In this document: positions 32,374 through 34,310 of the stretch, piece by piece
Layout: every line of letters begins with the position of its first letter
Numbering within the stretch: position 1 is the stretch's first letter
Source: CAZRAL01 sp964598005
GTDB taxonomy: Bacteria > Pseudomonadota > Gammaproteobacteria > Burkholderiales > Usitatibacteraceae
Length of the DNA: 34,310 nucleotides
Reading direction: 5' to 3'
Assembly: GCA_964598005.1 (NCBI GenBank)
Contig: CAZRAL010000027.1
Span: 1-34,310, forward strand
Program-made: the position numbers and the translations under genes
The notes under the pieces: generated by a model
Seen by the model: only the letters and a program-made list of their open reading frames with translations
Told to the model about the DNA's origin: nothing
The model's database searches: none

Positions 32374-32700
32374 ATGGTAAAACTCGTTGAAATGAAATGC
32401 GCCGCAGGTGGGCAGGCCAAGGCGCTTGCCGATGCCGATATTACGGCGCACCTCGCAACCCTGAATGGGTGGACGCGAGAAGGACAGGAAATCCGCAAAA
32501 CATTTTCGTTCAAAAATTATGATGAGACAATCGCATTCGTCAATGCGACCACATGGATTTCGCGCCGTGAAGATCATCATCCAGACATGAGTGTGCACTA
32601 CAATCGCTGCGTGGTCGCCTATTCAACTCATGATGCAGGCGGCATCACGCTCAACGATATTATTTGCGCGGCCAAAGTCGACGCCTTGTTTACCCGGTGA
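32374..32700 (+). CDS. 4a-hydroxytetrahydrobiopterin dehydratase
   Basis: A 108-residue pterin dehydratase (PCD/DCoH family) that recycles the pterin cofactor of aromatic amino-acid hydroxylases. The active-site REDHHPDMSVHYNRCVVAYSTHDAGGIT contains the EDHHP signature and second histidine. No hydroxylase gene lies nearby, as is common. Its stop overlaps the rsgA start by 1 nt (TGATG), so translation is coupled. Confidence 0.93.
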   Translation: MVKLVEMKCAAGGQAKALADADITAHLATLNGWTREGQEIRKTFSFKNYDETIAFVNATTWISRREDHHPDMSVHYNRCVVAYSTHDAGGITLNDIICAAKVDALFTR

Positions 32701-33593
32701 TGCAGGCACGGGTAATCGGAGATTTTGGCCGCGACTTTCTGGTTGAATTACCAGACCGCACACAACTCATCTGCTCACGCAAAGGGCGCAAACAGGATGT
32801 GGCATGCGGTGATGAAGTCACTATCCTAGCGAGCACAGCCGGGCAGGGCCGTATCGAAAGTGTCCATCCGCGACGCAATGTGCTTTTCCGCAAGGATGCG
32901 TGGCGGGAAAAAACGCTGGCCGCCAATATCGATCAGGCCGTGGTGATCGTTGCCCCCCAACCCAGTTTTAGCGAAACCTTTCTGAATCTTTGCCTGGTAG
33001 CCTGCGAAGCAGCAGGAATCAAACCTTTGGTCATGCTGAACAAAAAAGACTTGCCGGAATTTGAACCAGCCCGCAGGCGTATCGCCTACCTGGAATTGCT
33101 GGGTTACCCGATTCTGCCCATGTCGGCCAAATTCGATATCGAGCCCTTACGGGCCCACCTTGAAGGAAAAACAACCTTACTGGTTGGACAATCGGGCATG
33201 GGAAAGTCAAAAACAGTCAATAATCTGGTCATGCGTGAAGTAGCAGAGACCGGTGAAATCTCTGCTGCGCTTGACTCAGGCAAACACACCACAACCTATA
33301 CCCGCCTGTACCGTCTTGACAAGGATACGGCGATTATCGATTCGCCCGGATTGCAGTCGTTTGGATTATTCCATCTGAGCGACGACGACATTGCTTACGC
33401 CATGCCTGAGTTACGCCCCTATATCGGCACCTGTAAATTCGCCAACTGCATACACCTCAACGAGCCAGGTTGCGCGGTGATTGCTGCCGCTGCTGATTCC
33501 GGCTCTATGGTTACGACGCGACTGGGTTTTTATCAAGCGCTCATCGAAGAGCAGATAGCCTTGCGCGAAGCACATCCCGATTGGAAAAAATAA
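32700..33593 (+). CDS. rsgA: Ribosome small-subunit GTPase RsgA
   Basis: A 297-residue circularly permuted GTPase for late 30S assembly. The N-terminal OB fold is followed by G4 NKKD, G5 SAKF, G1 GQSGMGKSKTVNNL, switch residues HTTTYTRLY and G3 DSPG, in the permuted order. The C-terminal zinc site CKFANCIHLNEPGC is intact. ATG 32700 is chosen over an upstream start inside the dehydratase gene because it overlaps that gene's stop. Confidence 0.95.
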   Translation: MQARVIGDFGRDFLVELPDRTQLICSRKGRKQDVACGDEVTILASTAGQGRIESVHPRRNVLFRKDAWREKTLAANIDQAVVIVAPQPSFSETFLNLCLVACEAAGIKPLVMLNKKDLPEFEPARRRIAYLELLGYPILPMSAKFDIEPLRAHLEGKTTLLVGQSGMGKSKTVNNLVMREVAETGEISAALDSGKHTTTYTRLYRLDKDTAIIDSPGLQSFGLFHLSDDDIAYAMPELRPYIGTCKFANCIHLNEPGCAVIAAAADSGSMVTTRLGFYQALIEEQIALREAHPDWKK

Positions 33594-33611
33594 AGAACTT
33601 TCACAATGGCT

Positions 33612-33675
33612 TTAAGGAACCTCTGAGAAAACCGAGCGCGCGGCCATGTGGGACTTAATCAGAGAGGTTCCTTAA
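33612..33675. repeat. MITE-like inverted repeat between rsgA and slyD
   Basis: The arms ttaaggaacctctga (33612–33626) and tcagagaggttccttaa (33659–33675) are inverted copies, apart from a 2-nt bulge. They flank 32 nt. The right arm contains the slyD stop codon. The hairpin could end transcription of both convergent genes, or be a remnant of a small mobile element; a related half-site is at 25108–25120. Confidence 0.6.
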
Positions 33676-34157
33676 TGCACATGTCCATGGTCACCATGCG
33701 CATGGCCATGCATCGTTTCATCCTTTGTCGCAGGCCGGATGTCGGCAACGGTACATTTGAAAAACAACCGTTCACCGGCCAGCGGATGATTGCCATCGAC
33801 GATTACCTGATCTTTTTCAATATCGGTAATGGTGTAAACAATATAGTCTTCCTGATCCGCGCCCTCGGGTGCTCCCTCAAACTGCATACCGACTTTTATA
33901 TTGGCTGGAAACCGGTTTAGCGGCTCTATGCGGATCAAATTTTCATCGTATTCACCGAAAGCATCGTCAGGCTCCAGTGAAATTGAAAATTCTTCGCCGA
34001 CTTGCTTGCCGCTTAGGCCCGCTTCCACCAATGGGAAAATACCGCCATACCCACCGTGCAAGTAGGAAAGCAGATTGCCGCCTTCGTCCAAAATATTGCC
34101 GTCCATATCCCTCAGTTCGTAGTGCAGCGTAACAACAGTATTTTTATCGATAATCAT
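33672..34157 (-). CDS. slyD: FKBP-type peptidyl-prolyl isomerase SlyD
   Basis: A 161-residue cytosolic prolyl isomerase and chaperone. The FKBP strands (VVTLHYELRDMDGNILDEG, LVEAGLSGKQVGEE), the inserted flap domain (about 65–120, DDAFGEYDENLI to FEGAPEGADQE) and HPLAGERLFFKCTVADI are clear. The C-terminal tail HGHAHGDHGHVH is histidine-rich and fits metal binding, but shorter than in E. coli SlyD. ATG 34157 is chosen: a TTG at 34169 is the only other start. The stop codon is inside an inverted repeat. Confidence 0.93.
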   Translation of the reverse strand: MIIDKNTVVTLHYELRDMDGNILDEGGNLLSYLHGGYGGIFPLVEAGLSGKQVGEEFSISLEPDDAFGEYDENLIRIEPLNRFPANIKVGMQFEGAPEGADQEDYIVYTITDIEKDQVIVDGNHPLAGERLFFKCTVADIRPATKDETMHGHAHGDHGHVH

Positions 34158-34210
34158 GAATTTTCTCAATGCGTTTAAGAACAGCTACAACAAGCCAGCG
34201 CGGGGAAATA

Positions 34211-34239
34211 TCTTCATCGGTCTACACGTGGTTTGTCAA
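34211..34239 (-). promoter_or_regulatory. Possible slyD promoter
   Basis: The minus strand has TTGACA (complement of 34234–34239), a perfect -35 box, but at 16–17 nt the -10 candidates (TGAAGA or GAAGAT) are poor. The location, about 55–80 nt before the slyD ATG, is suitable. Confidence 0.3.
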
Positions 34240-34310
34240 TGCAAATATATACGCGTGTTGCGAGTTTTTAAGTTGTCCGGATTTATAGCACGCGACCTGT
34301 CCGGTTGTCA

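Noticed and set aside
34274..34304. Two tgtccgg copies spaced by 24 nt near the right edge
   Set aside because: Too short and at the window edge, so nothing can be concluded about a binding site.

Overview
The window looks like a chromosomal segment of a betaproteobacterium. The call rests on gene order rather than any single gene: a fmt–rsmB–DUF4390–ntrY–ntrX block preceded by def, with lysM–dprA divergent from def, and an orn / M48 peptidase / pterin dehydratase / rsgA block. These arrangements are typical of Betaproteobacteria. Genus cannot be read from the sequence.

Region 1 (1–3810) is a fossil integron. Six attC sites (core sites RYYYAAC / GTTRRRY around inverted-repeat arms) separate six intact leftward cassette genes. 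A seventh cassette, carrying a macro-domain start, is cut off at the window edge side. At the right end, next to an attI-like core at 3541–3547, lies the N-terminal stub of an IntI integrase. It is pointed away from the cassettes, as expected, but is frameshifted by a 16-nt tandem duplication and has lost everything after about residue 50. The cassettes encode a GFA/CENP-V-like zinc protein, a secreted 163-aa protein, a secreted stand-alone Hsp70 substrate-binding domain, two membrane proteins and an unknown 190-aa protein.

Region 2 (3811–14448) is a rightward run behind a recognisable sigma70-type promoter (4109–4137). It holds a complete dipeptide/oligopeptide-type ABC importer (binding protein, two permeases, two ATPases), tightly followed by an N-formylglutamate amidohydrolase-family enzyme, an unknown protein, a NodB-type deacetylase, an AstE/aspartoacylase-family enzyme and a GNAT acetyltransferase. 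Overlapping or abutting genes suggest one uptake-and-deacylation operon for an N-acylated compound. A methyltransferase gene follows, bracketed by a perfect 47-bp direct repeat of the acetyltransferase 3' end.

Region 3 (14449–24001) is housekeeping. Leftward: def, terminator, fmt, rsmB, DUF4390 protein, ntrY, ntrX. The NtrX has lost its ATPase and sigma54 contact motifs. Rightward: a LysM protein and dprA.

Region 4 (24002–34310) mixes remnants and ordinary genes: a frameshifted DUF72 remnant, msrA, a lipoprotein S41 protease, a DJ-1/PfpI pseudogene with its centre deleted, an FAD-dependent dehydrogenase, a secreted four-domain beta/gamma-crystallin protein, a small conserved protein, orn, an M48 Ste24-like protease, pterin dehydratase, rsgA and slyD. 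Small dispersed inverted repeats occur at 7678–7726, 25108–25120, 27172–27192 and 33612–33675. No rRNA, tRNA or CRISPR was recognised.
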